A DNA stretch of 37,414 bases from RGIG3009 sp045578625 (lineage in GTDB: Bacteria; Bacillota; Clostridia; Oscillospirales; Acutalibacteraceae). Shown one piece after another: positions 25,601 through 34,009 of the stretch; positions within the stretch are counted from its first letter, which is position 1, and every line of letters starts with the position of its first letter. The translations under genes were made by a program, and so were the position numbers. The DNA lies in contig JAZNKN010000040.1 of NCBI GenBank assembly GCA_045578625.1, positions 1 to 37,414 on the forward strand, read 5' to 3'. The notes under the pieces are model-generated. The model worked only from the letters and a program-made list of their open reading frames with translations. It was not told the origin of the DNA and searched no databases.

Positions 25601-26984
25601 CACCGATCTCGGTGATACGGTCGGTTCCCGCGTTCAGGCCGGTCGTTTCCAGATCAAACACGATAAACTCGCCGTCCAACGGGCGGGCGGCATCGCCCTG
25701 CACGATGGAGACGGTATCGTTTTCATAGTAAGCTTCCACGCCGTACAGGATCTTGATCGGCATTCCGTTCTTTTTGGCTTTTTCGGCGGCGTTCATCGCT
25801 TCCGGAAACGCCTGCGCCACACCGTGGTCAGTAATAGCCACAGCGGGATGACCCCATTCGGCAGCGCGCAGCACCAGTGCCTCCGCATCCGAGACTGCGT
25901 CCATCGCGGACATCTTGGTATGCAGATGCAGCTCGACGCGCTTGACCTCGGCGGTATCCTGCTTCTTATACCGATCGACCAGTGCCAGCGATTTCGGGCT
26001 GAACACGTCGCCCTTCGCGAATTCATCGAACTCATACAGGCCGTTCGCCAGCACACACACGCCGTTTTTCAGCGATTCCATGGCCTCCAGCTTCGCCTTA
26101 TCGCGCTTGGTATCGGTCCACAGGATCACCGAGATCGAATTGGTACGGTCGGTGATATAGAACGTATGACGAATACGCGTACCGTCACGGAAGGCGCGGG
26201 TCTCATACCCAAACACCTCACCCCAGACGGTCGCGGTAACGCCCTCCTGCAGCTTCACCAGCGGCACCGGCATCTCCCGCGGGATAGGACCGAACAGCGA
26301 TCTGGCTGTCTCGCGGTAAATGGGCAGACCGTCTGTCGGCGGTACCGTCGGATCGGCAGGCTTGCTCGGCTTGATAGGCGCGGGGGCTGCAGGCTTGTCC
26401 GCCTTGGGCGCGGCGGCAGCTTGAGCAGCCGCACGCTGCGCCGCCTCGCGCGATTCACGCTCGGCCTCCTCCATCAGCTTGCGATACTGCTCGTCCTTTT
26501 CATCCACACCGTCTTCGCCGTGGAAGGTCAGCGGCACACGCCGACCGAACAGCTCACCGATCAGCTTCGCCATCATCGCATCGGTATGCGTGGCACGGAT
26601 CATATCCATACCACCGTGGCACAGCGTAATAGCGTACCCCTCTCCCTCACGCGTATAAACGGCATCGTTAAACGTACCGTTCACCGCCACACAGCTGCGT
26701 CGTAGGAAAGAAACGATCGTTGGAAAGCACTCCTCGCACAGCGTCTCCTCCGGATACAGCGGCATCAGCTCCACCGTACGCAAACCGAGACCGGTGGCCA
26801 GTGCTTGCTCAATGGGCGGGAACGCCTCAAACGGCACAAAACGATCCAGACGCAACACCATGCGCAAAAAGCGCTCCGCGCGGTTCACCTGCATATCGGT
26901 GACCGTCGCCGAGGCAAACGGCGCGAGCAACGTCGCGTCGGTTATGTAAGGGGAAAACAAGGTTGCTACATCCGGATAACTCAT
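22605..26984 (-). CDS. polC: DNA polymerase III alpha subunit, PolC type
   Basis: This is a full-length (1459-residue) Gram-positive replicative polymerase. The N-terminal region includes a low-complexity Ala/Pro linker (about 185-215). It is followed by an OB-fold (about 245-335) and a PHP domain beginning ELHLHTKMSAMD (351-362) that is split by a DnaQ-like proofreading exonuclease (D444-x-E446 in FDLETTG). The catalytic core around residue 980 has DGDKTPDIDLNF. It copies the leading strand with the sliding clamp. The ATG overlaps the ispG stop (ATGA), with AGTGGAG upstream. Confidence 0.97.
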   Translation of the reverse strand: MSYPDVATLFSPYITDATLLAPFASATVTDMQVNRAERFLRMVLRLDRFVPFEAFPPIEQALATGLGLRTVELMPLYPEETLCEECFPTIVSFLRRSCVAVNGTFNDAVYTREGEGYAITLCHGGMDMIRATHTDAMMAKLIGELFGRRVPLTFHGEDGVDEKDEQYRKLMEEAERESREAAQRAAAQAAAAPKADKPAAPAPIKPSKPADPTVPPTDGLPIYRETARSLFGPIPREMPVPLVKLQEGVTATVWGEVFGYETRAFRDGTRIRHTFYITDRTNSISVILWTDTKRDKAKLEAMESLKNGVCVLANGLYEFDEFAKGDVFSPKSLALVDRYKKQDTAEVKRVELHLHTKMSAMDAVSDAEALVLRAAEWGHPAVAITDHGVAQAFPEAMNAAEKAKKNGMPIKILYGVEAYYENDTVSIVQGDAARPLDGEFIVFDLETTGLNAGTDRITEIGAVRLRGGEVVEEFNTFVDPEKPIPAKITELTGITDAMVQGAPKEAEALAAFFAFCGEDPILVAHNARFDTGFVRAAAGRCGLAYPFASVDTVPICRALYPNLKNHKLDTVAKHLQLDPFNHHRACDDARVLAQIFAKIAVELKEKRGLETVDEINSLSGDGGQHKSRPYHQILLAKNHVGLKNLYKLISYSHLKNFYKRPRITRSKLLELREGLIIGSACEQGELFCAIVEGKPWDELCAIARFYDFLEVQPLGNNRFMLRNGTARDDEQLREFNRTVLRLGEELNIPVCATCDVHFMDPEDEVYRRILQAGQGYGDADMQPPLYLRTTDEMLAEFDYLPKEKAYEIVVENPNRIAAMIEDIRPIPEGNYPPHIDGSDEELTEITWNRAKEVYGDPVPEIVAARLEKELNSIIKNGFAVLYMIAQKLVKNSVDNGYLVGSRGSVGSSFVAHMAGISEVNPLAPHYVCPKCKQSEFITDGSVGSGFDLPEKACPICGTMMDRDGQEIPFETFLGFDGDKTPDIDLNFASEYQTRAHKYTESLFGSDHVFKAGTISTVAEKTAFGYVKKYAEERGLALSNAEIARLSEGCTGVKRTTGQHPGGMVVVPNEYVIEDFCPAQHPADDPHSDVITTHFDFHSIHDTILKLDNLGHVIPTTYKYLEEYTGISVMDVPMSDPEVYKLFTSPEPLGVSVEDIECETGTLSLPEMGTPFVRQMLLDCRPTKFADLLQISGLSHGTDVWLGNAQELIRAGTCTISDVIGTRDNIMTYLMHKGLPPKMAFKIMEIVRKGKATKLLTEEHFAAMKEHNVPDWYVDSCMKIKYMFPKAHAAAYCTAALRVAWYKVHRPAEYYAAYFTGRGEDFDAEPVQGGKDAVKRLMDSIRAKDKKEATAKELSQAETLHIIYEAMQRGVEFLPVDLYKSHSYKFVPEEGRIRMPFSAVKGLGEAAAQSLMEAREGGEFISCDDLQNRSGISKAVVESLSALGALGALPATSQMNLFEM

Positions 26985-28030
26985 AACGACTCCACTTCTT
27001 TGATCAATTCCTCCACCGCGTCCTTTTCGGGAACGGTGCGGATCACTTCACCTTTTTTGAACAGTGCGACCTTACCGTCGCCGCCGGCAATACCGATATC
27101 GGCTTCACGCGCTTCACCGGGGCCGTTGACAACACACCCCATCACTGCCACACGGATAGGCTTATGTATCGCCTTCAGACGTTCCTCCACCTGCGCGGCA
27201 ATACCGATCAGGTCGATGCGCGTACGCCCGCAGGTCGGGCAAGAGATCAGCTGCGGTTCACCCGGCAGCAGATCCAGCGCCGCCAGAATACGGCGACCGG
27301 CCTCGACCTCCTTGACGGGGTCGGCGGTCAATGACACACGAATGGTATCACCGATACCATTCAGCAGCAACGAGCCGATACCGATGGCGGATTTCATCAC
27401 ACCCATCTGCTCCGTACCGGCCTCCGTCACACCCAAATGCAGCGGATACGGGCACGCCGCTGCGGTCAGCTCATACGCACGCACCATCGTCTCCACGTTA
27501 GAGGACTTGATGGAGATCACGATATCTTCGAAATCGTATTTTTCAAGCAAAGCGGCGTGATACAACGCGCTGTCGCGCATCGCCTCGGCACACGGATGCC
27601 CGTATTTCTGCAGGATCTCTTTTTCCAGCGAACCGGAATTCACGCCGATACGGATCGGCACGTCCTTGGCGCGGCACGCATCCGCTACCGCCTTCACACG
27701 GCTTTCCTCCCCGATGTTTCCGGGGTTGATGCGGATCTTATCCACACCCGCCGCCACGCTTTCCAACGCGAGCTTATAGTCAAAATGAATATCCGCCACC
27801 AGCGGCATATCCACTGCCGATTTCACAGCATCAACCAACCGCACCGCCGCCGCATCCGGCACCGCAATACGCAGAATATCGCACCCGGCATCGCGCAGCG
27901 CCTGAGCCTGACGGACCGTACCCTCCACGTCGTGCGACGGAACGCACCCCATGGACTGCACGGCGATGGGCGCGTTACCGCCGATCGTCACCTTGCCGAT
28001 TTTGACAGCCTTGCATGCGCGACGCTGCAT
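26981..28030 (-). CDS. ispG: 4-hydroxy-3-methylbut-2-en-1-yl diphosphate synthase IspG (GcpE)
   Basis: The 349-residue iron-sulfur enzyme catalyses the penultimate step of the MEP isoprenoid pathway. The TIM barrel fills residues about 5-250. The [4Fe-4S] ligands are C264, C267 and C299, with E306, in SCPTCGR and MGCVVNGPGE. The N-terminal loop reads VQSMGCVPSHDVEGT where most homologues have VQSMTNTDTRDVEAT. GGTGAAGG precedes the ATG. It sits between rseP and polC and, with dxr upstream, links isoprenoid synthesis to this operon. Confidence 0.95.
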   Translation of the reverse strand: MQRRACKAVKIGKVTIGGNAPIAVQSMGCVPSHDVEGTVRQAQALRDAGCDILRIAVPDAAAVRLVDAVKSAVDMPLVADIHFDYKLALESVAAGVDKIRINPGNIGEESRVKAVADACRAKDVPIRIGVNSGSLEKEILQKYGHPCAEAMRDSALYHAALLEKYDFEDIVISIKSSNVETMVRAYELTAAACPYPLHLGVTEAGTEQMGVMKSAIGIGSLLLNGIGDTIRVSLTADPVKEVEAGRRILAALDLLPGEPQLISCPTCGRTRIDLIGIAAQVEERLKAIHKPIRVAVMGCVVNGPGEAREADIGIAGGDGKVALFKKGEVIRTVPEKDAVEELIKEVESL

Positions 28031-28045
28031 CGTCCTTCACCTCAT

Positions 28046-29179
28046 TTAAGAAACTATCTTTATCACGTCGTTAAACGTAACGACCAGAATCAACAACAGT
28101 AGTAGCCCTAATCCGATGGCGTGTACCAAGCCCTCGTATTTTGGGGGTACCGGACGGCGCGTGATGCCCTCCCACGTGAGGAACAACAGCCGCCCGCCAT
28201 CCAACGCCGGCAAGGGCAGCAGGTTAAATACACCGACGTTGACTGTCAGCAACGCCAACAACATCAGCACGTTACCAAGGCCGACCTGCCACTGCGTCTG
28301 CTGTACGGCGTCCTCCACCACGTCACCGATAACGTCCACCGTACCCACCGGACCGGAAAGGTCGTTCAACCCGAACTGTCCGGTAAACATCCCTTTGAGA
28401 GACCGCCACACCGTCACCGCCAGACTACACTCCACACGCGCCGACTCGGAAACGGTGGAAGCAAATGTCTTGGGAACGGCCTTCACGTAAAAATCGTAGT
28501 AAAGAACGTAGCCACCGGTCTTTTCGGAATACTCCCGACGGAAGGCAACGTCCGCCAGTGTGACCTTGGTCTCCTTACCGTTCACGGTGCGTCGGACCTG
28601 TATATCGAACACACCGTTGTCGTCATTTTGCAGTAAAAACGTAATATCCATCCAGGAAAATACCCGCTGCCCGTCGATCTTAAGCAGCGTGTCCCCCGGT
28701 CGCAGCCCGCTTTGGTATGCCGGGCTGTCGGATTGCAGCACCTGAATTTGTGTGCCAGTATAGTAGGTCTTACCGTCCTCCTCCGGCAAAATGCAAACGC
28801 CGTGGTAAACGAGCAACACCAAAAATCCCAGTACCAGATTCATCGCCACACCGGCGACCGTGATAATGACCCGCCGCCATACCGGCTTGTTCAAAAACGA
28901 GCGAGGATTATCCTTGGCCGTATCGGCCTCCTTGAGGTTCACCTCACCGCCACCCGCGGCGTCCTCACCCTCCATGGCGCAAAAGCCGCCAAGCGGGAAC
29001 AGCCGGATGGAATAGCGAGTCTCCTTCTTGCCGAACTGCAGCAGCTTCGGCCCAAAGCCAATGGCAAACTCATTTACCTGCACACCCATGGCCTTTGCCG
29101 CCAGAAAATGCCCAAGCTCGTGTATCATAACAATGAGACCGAACAGCACCAGCGCCGCCAGTAAACGGCCGACAAACAT
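28046..29179 (-). CDS. rseP: Site-2 metalloprotease RseP (M50)
   Basis: The 377-residue membrane protease has the zinc site HELGH near its N-terminus, a PDZ domain in the middle (about 110-240, with the ligand groove GLRPGDTLLKIDG) and the third metal motif LPALDGGRL near residue 326. It cuts transmembrane segments of anti-sigma factors and leftover signal peptides. GTG at 29182 directly precedes the chosen ATG at 29179, so either could start; no good ribosome site is seen, and the dxr stop is 19 bases upstream. Confidence 0.93.
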   Translation of the reverse strand: MFVGRLLAALVLFGLIVMIHELGHFLAAKAMGVQVNEFAIGFGPKLLQFGKKETRYSIRLFPLGGFCAMEGEDAAGGGEVNLKEADTAKDNPRSFLNKPVWRRVIITVAGVAMNLVLGFLVLLVYHGVCILPEEDGKTYYTGTQIQVLQSDSPAYQSGLRPGDTLLKIDGQRVFSWMDITFLLQNDDNGVFDIQVRRTVNGKETKVTLADVAFRREYSEKTGGYVLYYDFYVKAVPKTFASTVSESARVECSLAVTVWRSLKGMFTGQFGLNDLSGPVGTVDVIGDVVEDAVQQTQWQVGLGNVLMLLALLTVNVGVFNLLPLPALDGGRLLFLTWEGITRRPVPPKYEGLVHAIGLGLLLLLILVVTFNDVIKIVS

Positions 29180-29198
29180 CACTACCGATAGGATACGA

Positions 29199-30374
29199 TC
29201 ACCTCATCCATTCCCGCACACGACGGCGGCACTCCTCGTCCACCGCCAGAATATCCTCCACGCTGTTCACCGGCGGCAAGGGACGCATCAGCACCTCCTG
29301 CACGGCATCCGCGATCTGCAAAAAGCCGATCTTACCCGCACGGAAGCCCGCGTTGGCCTCCTCGTTGGCAGCATTCACCGCCGCAGGATACGCCCCGCCA
29401 AGACGCAGCGCCTGCCGACAGAACGACACCGCCGGAAACGCCTCATCGTCCGGTGCAAAGAAGGTCAGCTTGGCAAAAGCCGGCAGATCCAGACGAGGTA
29501 CCGACGACGTCACCCGACCGGGCCAAGTCAGCGCGTACTGGATCGGAATACGCATATCCGGTACGCCGAGCTGTGCCAGCACGGAATTGTCGTCGAATTC
29601 GACCAGCGAGTGGATCACGCTTTCGCGGTGGACCACAATATCTATATTCTCCTCCGAAATGTCAAATAACCATTTCGCCTCAATAAGTTCCAAGCCCTTA
29701 TTCATCATGGTTGCGGAATCCACGGTGATCTTCTGCCCCATGCTCCAGTTTGGATGCTTGAGCGCCTGTGCCAGCGTTGCCGCACGCAGCTCGTCCTTGG
29801 TACGTCCGAAAAACGGACCGCCCGACGCGGTCAGGATCACCCGACGCAGCCCCATATCGGCTGTCGGCATCGGCGGCGCCCACGCACCGCCCGCCGTAGC
29901 CTGCAGGCACTGGAATATTGCCGAATGCTCGCTGTCCACCGGCAGCAAACGTACCCCGTTTTCACGCGCGGTACGCATCACCAGCTCACCGCCGGCCACC
30001 AGCGTCTCCTTGTTGGCAAGTGCCACGTCGTGGCCCGCCTTCAAGGCGGCAAGAGTCGGCAGCAGACCGACCATACCCACCACAGAGTTCAGCACCACAT
30101 CAGCATCGCGGTGCTGCGCCAACGTGCACAAGCCCTCCATACCGGATAGGATCTCAACGTCCAGATCAGCGACCCGCACACGCAGATCCACAGCCGCCGC
30201 TTCCTCAAAAACAGCCGCTACACGCGGCAAAAACTGCCGGATCTGTTGCTCCAGCAGTTTTATGTTGGAATGCGCCGCCAGCCCGATGACCTCATAGCCC
30301 TGCTGCTTTGCCACGTCCAGAGCCTGCGTACCGATCGAGCCGGTCGAGCCCAGTATTACTAACCGTTTCGACAT
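29199..30374 (-). CDS. dxr: 1-deoxy-D-xylulose 5-phosphate reductoisomerase
   Basis: The 391-residue enzyme makes MEP from DXP with NADPH. The nucleotide site GSTGSIG is at residues 9-15. Catalytic segments are VDSEHSAIFQCL, ASGGPFFG and HPNWSMGQKITVDSATMMNKGLELIEA. AAGGAG lies 8 bases before the ATG. Together with ispG it gives this operon two steps of the MEP route; the lipid carrier made by uppS uses the product. Confidence 0.97.
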   Translation of the reverse strand: MSKRLVILGSTGSIGTQALDVAKQQGYEVIGLAAHSNIKLLEQQIRQFLPRVAAVFEEAAAVDLRVRVADLDVEILSGMEGLCTLAQHRDADVVLNSVVGMVGLLPTLAALKAGHDVALANKETLVAGGELVMRTARENGVRLLPVDSEHSAIFQCLQATAGGAWAPPMPTADMGLRRVILTASGGPFFGRTKDELRAATLAQALKHPNWSMGQKITVDSATMMNKGLELIEAKWLFDISEENIDIVVHRESVIHSLVEFDDNSVLAQLGVPDMRIPIQYALTWPGRVTSSVPRLDLPAFAKLTFFAPDDEAFPAVSFCRQALRLGGAYPAAVNAANEEANAGFRAGKIGFLQIADAVQEVLMRPLPPVNSVEDILAVDEECRRRVREWMR

Positions 30375-30395
30375 AGAAAACGCTCCTTTGCGTTA

Positions 30396-31223
30396 TCAAC
30401 CGACAAGCGGGAAAAAGCGTGCCGTACAATACACCACCGGCAGCACGAACAGCAGACTGTCAAACCGATCCATCATACCGCCGTGGCCGGGGAAAAGATT
30501 GCCGTAGTCCTTGACCTTGCAGATTCGCTTGATCAGCGAGGCAAACAGATCGCCCACCACCGACAACGGTGCGCAGATCAGTGCGAGCAGCAGAATCCCG
30601 CCATACGATACCTGCGCCGTATCGCCGAGACTATTCTGGTAGATCAGACCAGTCAGCAAGCAGAACAGCATCGAAAACACAATACCGCCGATCAGACCTT
30701 CCACCGTCTTTTTGGGAGACAACCGCGGACACAGCTTGTGCTTTCCGAAGAAGCTGCCCACAAAATACGCACCCGTATCCGCGATCCACGCCGACATCAG
30801 TGCCAAGATCACGTAGAATAAGCCGTCATCACTGCGCGGCGAGGGGACGGTGCGGATGTACGACAGGCAGGAAAGCCCGAAGGTAACGATCACGCTCAGC
30901 ACGAACACGACCGTCAGTTTCTTGGCCGATACCTCCTTGCGATACAGAAAAATAAGCAGCACCAGCATCGCCGCATACATCAGGCAGGTCACGTTCGTTG
31001 CGCGGCTCGGCATCCGGCTTAAAAACGGAGCGATCAGCGCGAACACCACCGGTACACTCTCCACGCCGTGTTGGCGACGGACACCGGTAACACCGAACAA
31101 CTCGTACACCGCGGTCGCCGTAATGACCGACGTAGCGATCGTCAGCACGATCGTCCACGGCAGAAACAGGATCAGCAGCATCAGCGCGCCGGCCAACACA
31201 CCGGTAATGATACGGGTCTTCAT
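30396..31223 (-). CDS. cdsA: Phosphatidate cytidylyltransferase
   Basis: The 275-residue integral membrane enzyme makes CDP-diacylglycerol for phospholipid synthesis. It has about eight hydrophobic segments and the C-terminal family signature, with SPKKTVEGLIGG, GDLFASLIKR and the metal-binding KDYGNLFPGHGGMMDRFDS. AAGGA lies about 9 bases before the ATG. It is 14 bases after uppS. Confidence 0.96.
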   Translation of the reverse strand: MKTRIITGVLAGALMLLILFLPWTIVLTIATSVITATAVYELFGVTGVRRQHGVESVPVVFALIAPFLSRMPSRATNVTCLMYAAMLVLLIFLYRKEVSAKKLTVVFVLSVIVTFGLSCLSYIRTVPSPRSDDGLFYVILALMSAWIADTGAYFVGSFFGKHKLCPRLSPKKTVEGLIGGIVFSMLFCLLTGLIYQNSLGDTAQVSYGGILLLALICAPLSVVGDLFASLIKRICKVKDYGNLFPGHGGMMDRFDSLLFVLPVVYCTARFFPLVG

Positions 31224-31237
31224 TTACATACATCCTT

Positions 31238-31981
31238 TCAAACACCGCCGAAGCGACGGTGACGTCCGGCATATACCTCCAGAGCTCGATCCAGATCCCG
31301 AACGGTAAAATCGGGCCACAGGATCTCGTCAAACACGTACTCGGCATACGCACATTGCCATATCAGGAAATTCGACAAGCGATATTCCCCACTGGGACGC
31401 AGGATCATATCCACCTCGGGCTGACCGGCGGTATACAGCCGCTCGGTAATGCACGTCTCGTCGATCAAATCGGGTGTCAGCATTCCTGCCCGCACCTCCT
31501 CGGCAATGCGACGGGCTGCCATCGTCAGTTCGGCACGGCCGCCGTAGTTGATCGCGAGATTCAGCACCATTCCCGTCTTATGGGCGGTAGCCTCCTCTGC
31601 CTCTGCCATCAGCTGTTGAATGTCCGGTGCCAGCACCGAACGGTCGCCGATAAAGCGTGTACGGATATTCTCCTTTTTGAAATCCTCCAAGGATTCCTTC
31701 AGATACTGCCGCAACAGGTTCATGATCGCTTCCACCTCTTCCGGCGGACGCTTCCAATTTTCGGTTGAAAAGGTGTAGAAGGTAACGGTGCTGATGCCCC
31801 GCTTTTCACAGTGCTTGGCGATGGTGCGGAACACCTTGGCACCGGTCACATGACCGGCCTGACGCGGCAAACCGCGCTTTTTCGCCCAACGACCGTTGCC
31901 GTCCATAATAATACCGAGATGTGCCGGCACGACAGCCGGTTCGGATGCCGACTGCTGCCGCCGTTTGGAAAACAAGCCCAT
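31238..31981 (-). CDS. uppS: Undecaprenyl diphosphate synthase (isoprenyl transferase)
   Basis: The 247-residue cis-prenyltransferase builds the C55 lipid carrier for cell-wall synthesis. The catalytic aspartate is D27 in IIMDGNGRWA. FSTENWKRP, the later NLAINYGGRAE and the C-terminal RPSGEYRLSNFLIWQ are family motifs. The start at 31981 is chosen for AGGAGG, although it lies only 4 bases away; longer frames lack a site. Confidence 0.95.
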   Translation of the reverse strand: MGLFSKRRQQSASEPAVVPAHLGIIMDGNGRWAKKRGLPRQAGHVTGAKVFRTIAKHCEKRGISTVTFYTFSTENWKRPPEEVEAIMNLLRQYLKESLEDFKKENIRTRFIGDRSVLAPDIQQLMAEAEEATAHKTGMVLNLAINYGGRAELTMAARRIAEEVRAGMLTPDLIDETCITERLYTAGQPEVDMILRPSGEYRLSNFLIWQCAYAEYVFDEILWPDFTVRDLDRALEVYAGRHRRFGGV

Positions 31982-32039
31982 AATTCCTCCTATGAACATG
32001 ACCGGCCGAAGTACCCCTCTGCCGGTCACGCTTGGCGAC

Positions 32040-32594
32040 TCAGATCTCCATGATCTCTTTTTCTTTTTTCGCGGCGATCGAATCGACCTCCTTGCAGGAC
32101 TTATCGGTGAGGTCCTGCATCTTCTTTTCCGCGTTCTTCATATCGTCCTCGGTGATCTCGGACTTCTTTTTCATATCCTTCAGCTTTTCCAAACCGTCGC
32201 GACGGATGGAGCGGACAGCAACCTTGGCTTCCTCGGCGTACTTATACACCGTTTTCACAAGTTCGCGGCGGCGTTCCTCGGTCAGCGGCGGGAAGTTCAG
32301 CCGCAGGCTGGTACCGTCGTTCTGGGGATTCAAGCCCAGATCGGAGGTCAGGATCGCTTTTTCGATATCACGCAGCGTGCTCTTATCCCACGGCGTAATG
32401 AGAATGGTGCGCGGTTCGGGAACCGAGATCGCCGCCATCTGCTGAATGGGCGTGGGGCTGCCGTAATAATCCACCGAGATTTTATCAAGCACCGCCGGCG
32501 TTGCACGACCGGCGCGGATGGTTGCGTATTCGCTCAACAACGAGTTGATGCTCTTGTCCATTTTCTCCTGAGACACCTGAAAGATCTGCTGCAT
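32040..32594 (-). CDS. frr: Ribosome recycling factor
   Basis: The 184-residue protein has the standard two-domain form and length. The start is MQQIFQVSQEKMDKSI, with RAGRATPAVLD and the long helical C-terminus. It splits post-termination ribosomes with EF-G. AAGGAGG lies about 8 bases before the ATG. A gap of 58 bases to uppS contains an 8-bp inverted repeat (31999-32006 with 32021-32028) of unknown role. Confidence 0.97.
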   Translation of the reverse strand: MQQIFQVSQEKMDKSINSLLSEYATIRAGRATPAVLDKISVDYYGSPTPIQQMAAISVPEPRTILITPWDKSTLRDIEKAILTSDLGLNPQNDGTSLRLNFPPLTEERRRELVKTVYKYAEEAKVAVRSIRRDGLEKLKDMKKKSEITEDDMKNAEKKMQDLTDKSCKEVDSIAAKKEKEIMEI

Positions 32595-32606
32595 ATTGAT
32601 TCCTCC

Positions 32607-33314
32607 TTAAGAATGTACGATCGTACCGATATTTTCACCGGCCACAGCACGGACGATGTTTTCCGGCTGCTCCAGATTAAAGACGAGAATAGGCAGGTTG
32701 TTGTCGTTGCACAGGCTGGCAGCGGTAGAATCCATCACCTTCAGATCGCGGTTGAGGACCTCCATAAAGGACAACTCGTCAAACTTAACAGCGTTGGGGT
32801 TCTTCTTGGGATCGCTGTCGTACACGCCGTCCACCATACTGGCCTTGAAAATAATATCCGCTTCGATCTCCAACGCACGCAGCGCGGAGGCCGTATCGGT
32901 CGAGAAGAACGGGTTACCGGTACCGCAGCCAAACACAACCACGCGACCCTTTTCCAGATGCCGCACCGCCTTGTTGCGGATGTACGGCTCTGCGATCTCG
33001 TGCATGGCGATGGCCGTCTGCACGCGCACGGGGCAATCGAGCTGTTCCAGCGCATCCGCCAGTGCCAGCGAGTTGATGGTCGTCGCCAGCATCCCCATGT
33101 GATCGGCACGCGTACGGTCCATATCACCACTGGTACGACCGCGCCAGAAGTTGCCGCCGCCCACAACGATGGCGATCTGCGCTCCCGCTTCCGCACACTC
33201 CTTAATCGAACGGCACACGCGATTGACGGTATCGAAATTCAGGCCGAAGCCCTGCTCCCCCGCCAATGCTTCGCCGCTCAGTTTCAGCAATACACGTTTA
33301 TACTTCGGTACCAT
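32607..33314 (-). CDS. pyrH: UMP kinase
   Basis: The 235-residue amino-acid-kinase fold enzyme phosphorylates UMP. It starts YKRVLLKLSGEALAG, has VVGGGNFWRG and TGNPFFSTDTASALRA. The start at 33314 (MVPKYKR) matches the family; an ATG at 33329 (MRVGAMVP) is an alternative, and GTGGGAG lies just before the chosen one. It is the first gene of the long operon; rpsB and tsf, which precede it in Bacillus, are absent here. Confidence 0.95.
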   Translation of the reverse strand: MVPKYKRVLLKLSGEALAGEQGFGLNFDTVNRVCRSIKECAEAGAQIAIVVGGGNFWRGRTSGDMDRTRADHMGMLATTINSLALADALEQLDCPVRVQTAIAMHEIAEPYIRNKAVRHLEKGRVVVFGCGTGNPFFSTDTASALRALEIEADIIFKASMVDGVYDSDPKKNPNAVKFDELSFMEVLNRDLKVMDSTAASLCNDNNLPILVFNLEQPENIVRAVAGENIGTIVHS

Positions 33315-33351
33315 TGCTCCCACTCTCATTTCCACATCATATTCTCGCTTT

Positions 33352-33381
33352 ATTTTACTATAAACTGCCACCACTTGTAAA
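33352..33381 (-). promoter_or_regulatory. Promoter of the pyrH-frr-uppS-cdsA-dxr-rseP-ispG-polC operon
   Basis: TTTACA (33376-33381 on the minus strand) and TAAAAT (33352-33357) are 18 bases apart. Transcription would start near 33345, about 30 bases before the pyrH ATG. Confidence 0.6.
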
Positions 33382-33433
33382 GAGAAAACCGTAAATTTAC
33401 TGATTGTTTCTACTGGTATTTTTGTATGGGATA

Positions 33434-33442
33434 TGTTATACT
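33434..33442 (+). promoter_or_regulatory. Extended -10 promoter of queH
   Basis: TGTTATACT (TG, one base, TATACT) is an extended -10 element; the -35 is weak. It lies about 30 bases before the GTG start of queH. Confidence 0.6.
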
Positions 33443-33472
33443 GAGGAAAACACGTTATCGGAGGTGTTTCCC

Positions 33473-34009
33473 GTGTCGGATTGTTTGCTGCACGTTTGCT
33501 GCGCACCCTGCTCCATCCGCTGCATCGAGACGCTGCGCGACGAGGGCATCGAGCCGGTCGGCTATTGGTACAACCCCAATATTCATCCCTACACCGAGTA
33601 CCGCAGCCGCAAGACCACGTTGCAGGAATACGCTGCCTCCGTGCAGATGAAGCTCATTGTTAACGACGATTACGGCCTGCGCTCCTTCGTGCGGGCGATC
33701 TACCCCGCGCTGGAGGATCGGTGCGAGACCTGCTACCGCATCCGTATGGAGGAAACCGCGCGCCGCGCCGCCGAGGAAGGCTTCTCGGCTTTCAGCACCA
33801 CTTTGCTCATCAGTCCGTATCAAGATCACGAGCTGCTCATTCACACCGCAGAAAAGGCCGCAGAACACCACGGTGTCACCTTCCTGTACCGCGATTTCCG
33901 CCCCCATTTCCGTGAAGGACAGCAGAAAGCCCGCGAGAGCGGCTTGTATATGCAAAAATACTGCGGCTGCGTGTTCAGCGAAGAAGAGCGCTATCGCAAG
34001 AAGAAATAA
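33473..34009 (+). CDS. queH: Epoxyqueuosine reductase QueH
   Basis: The 178-residue iron-sulfur enzyme carries out the last step of queuosine synthesis in tRNA. Cys pairs C9-C10 in HVCCAPCS, C84 and C87 in RCETCYRIR, and C164 and C166 in YCGCVFSEEE match QueH (DUF208). The start is the GTG at 33473, since GGAGGTG lies 6 bases upstream. The upstream open frame starts before the promoter. The 3' end overlaps the convergent phosphopantetheinyl transferase gene by 35 bases. Confidence 0.93.
   Translation: MSDCLLHVCCAPCSIRCIETLRDEGIEPVGYWYNPNIHPYTEYRSRKTTLQEYAASVQMKLIVNDDYGLRSFVRAIYPALEDRCETCYRIRMEETARRAAEEGFSAFSTTLLISPYQDHELLIHTAEKAAEHHGVTFLYRDFRPHFREGQQKARESGLYMQKYCGCVFSEEERYRKKK

Noticed and set aside
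25026..26705. Plus-strand frame of 559 codons
   Set aside because: It is antisense to polC, whose domains are complete on the other strand.
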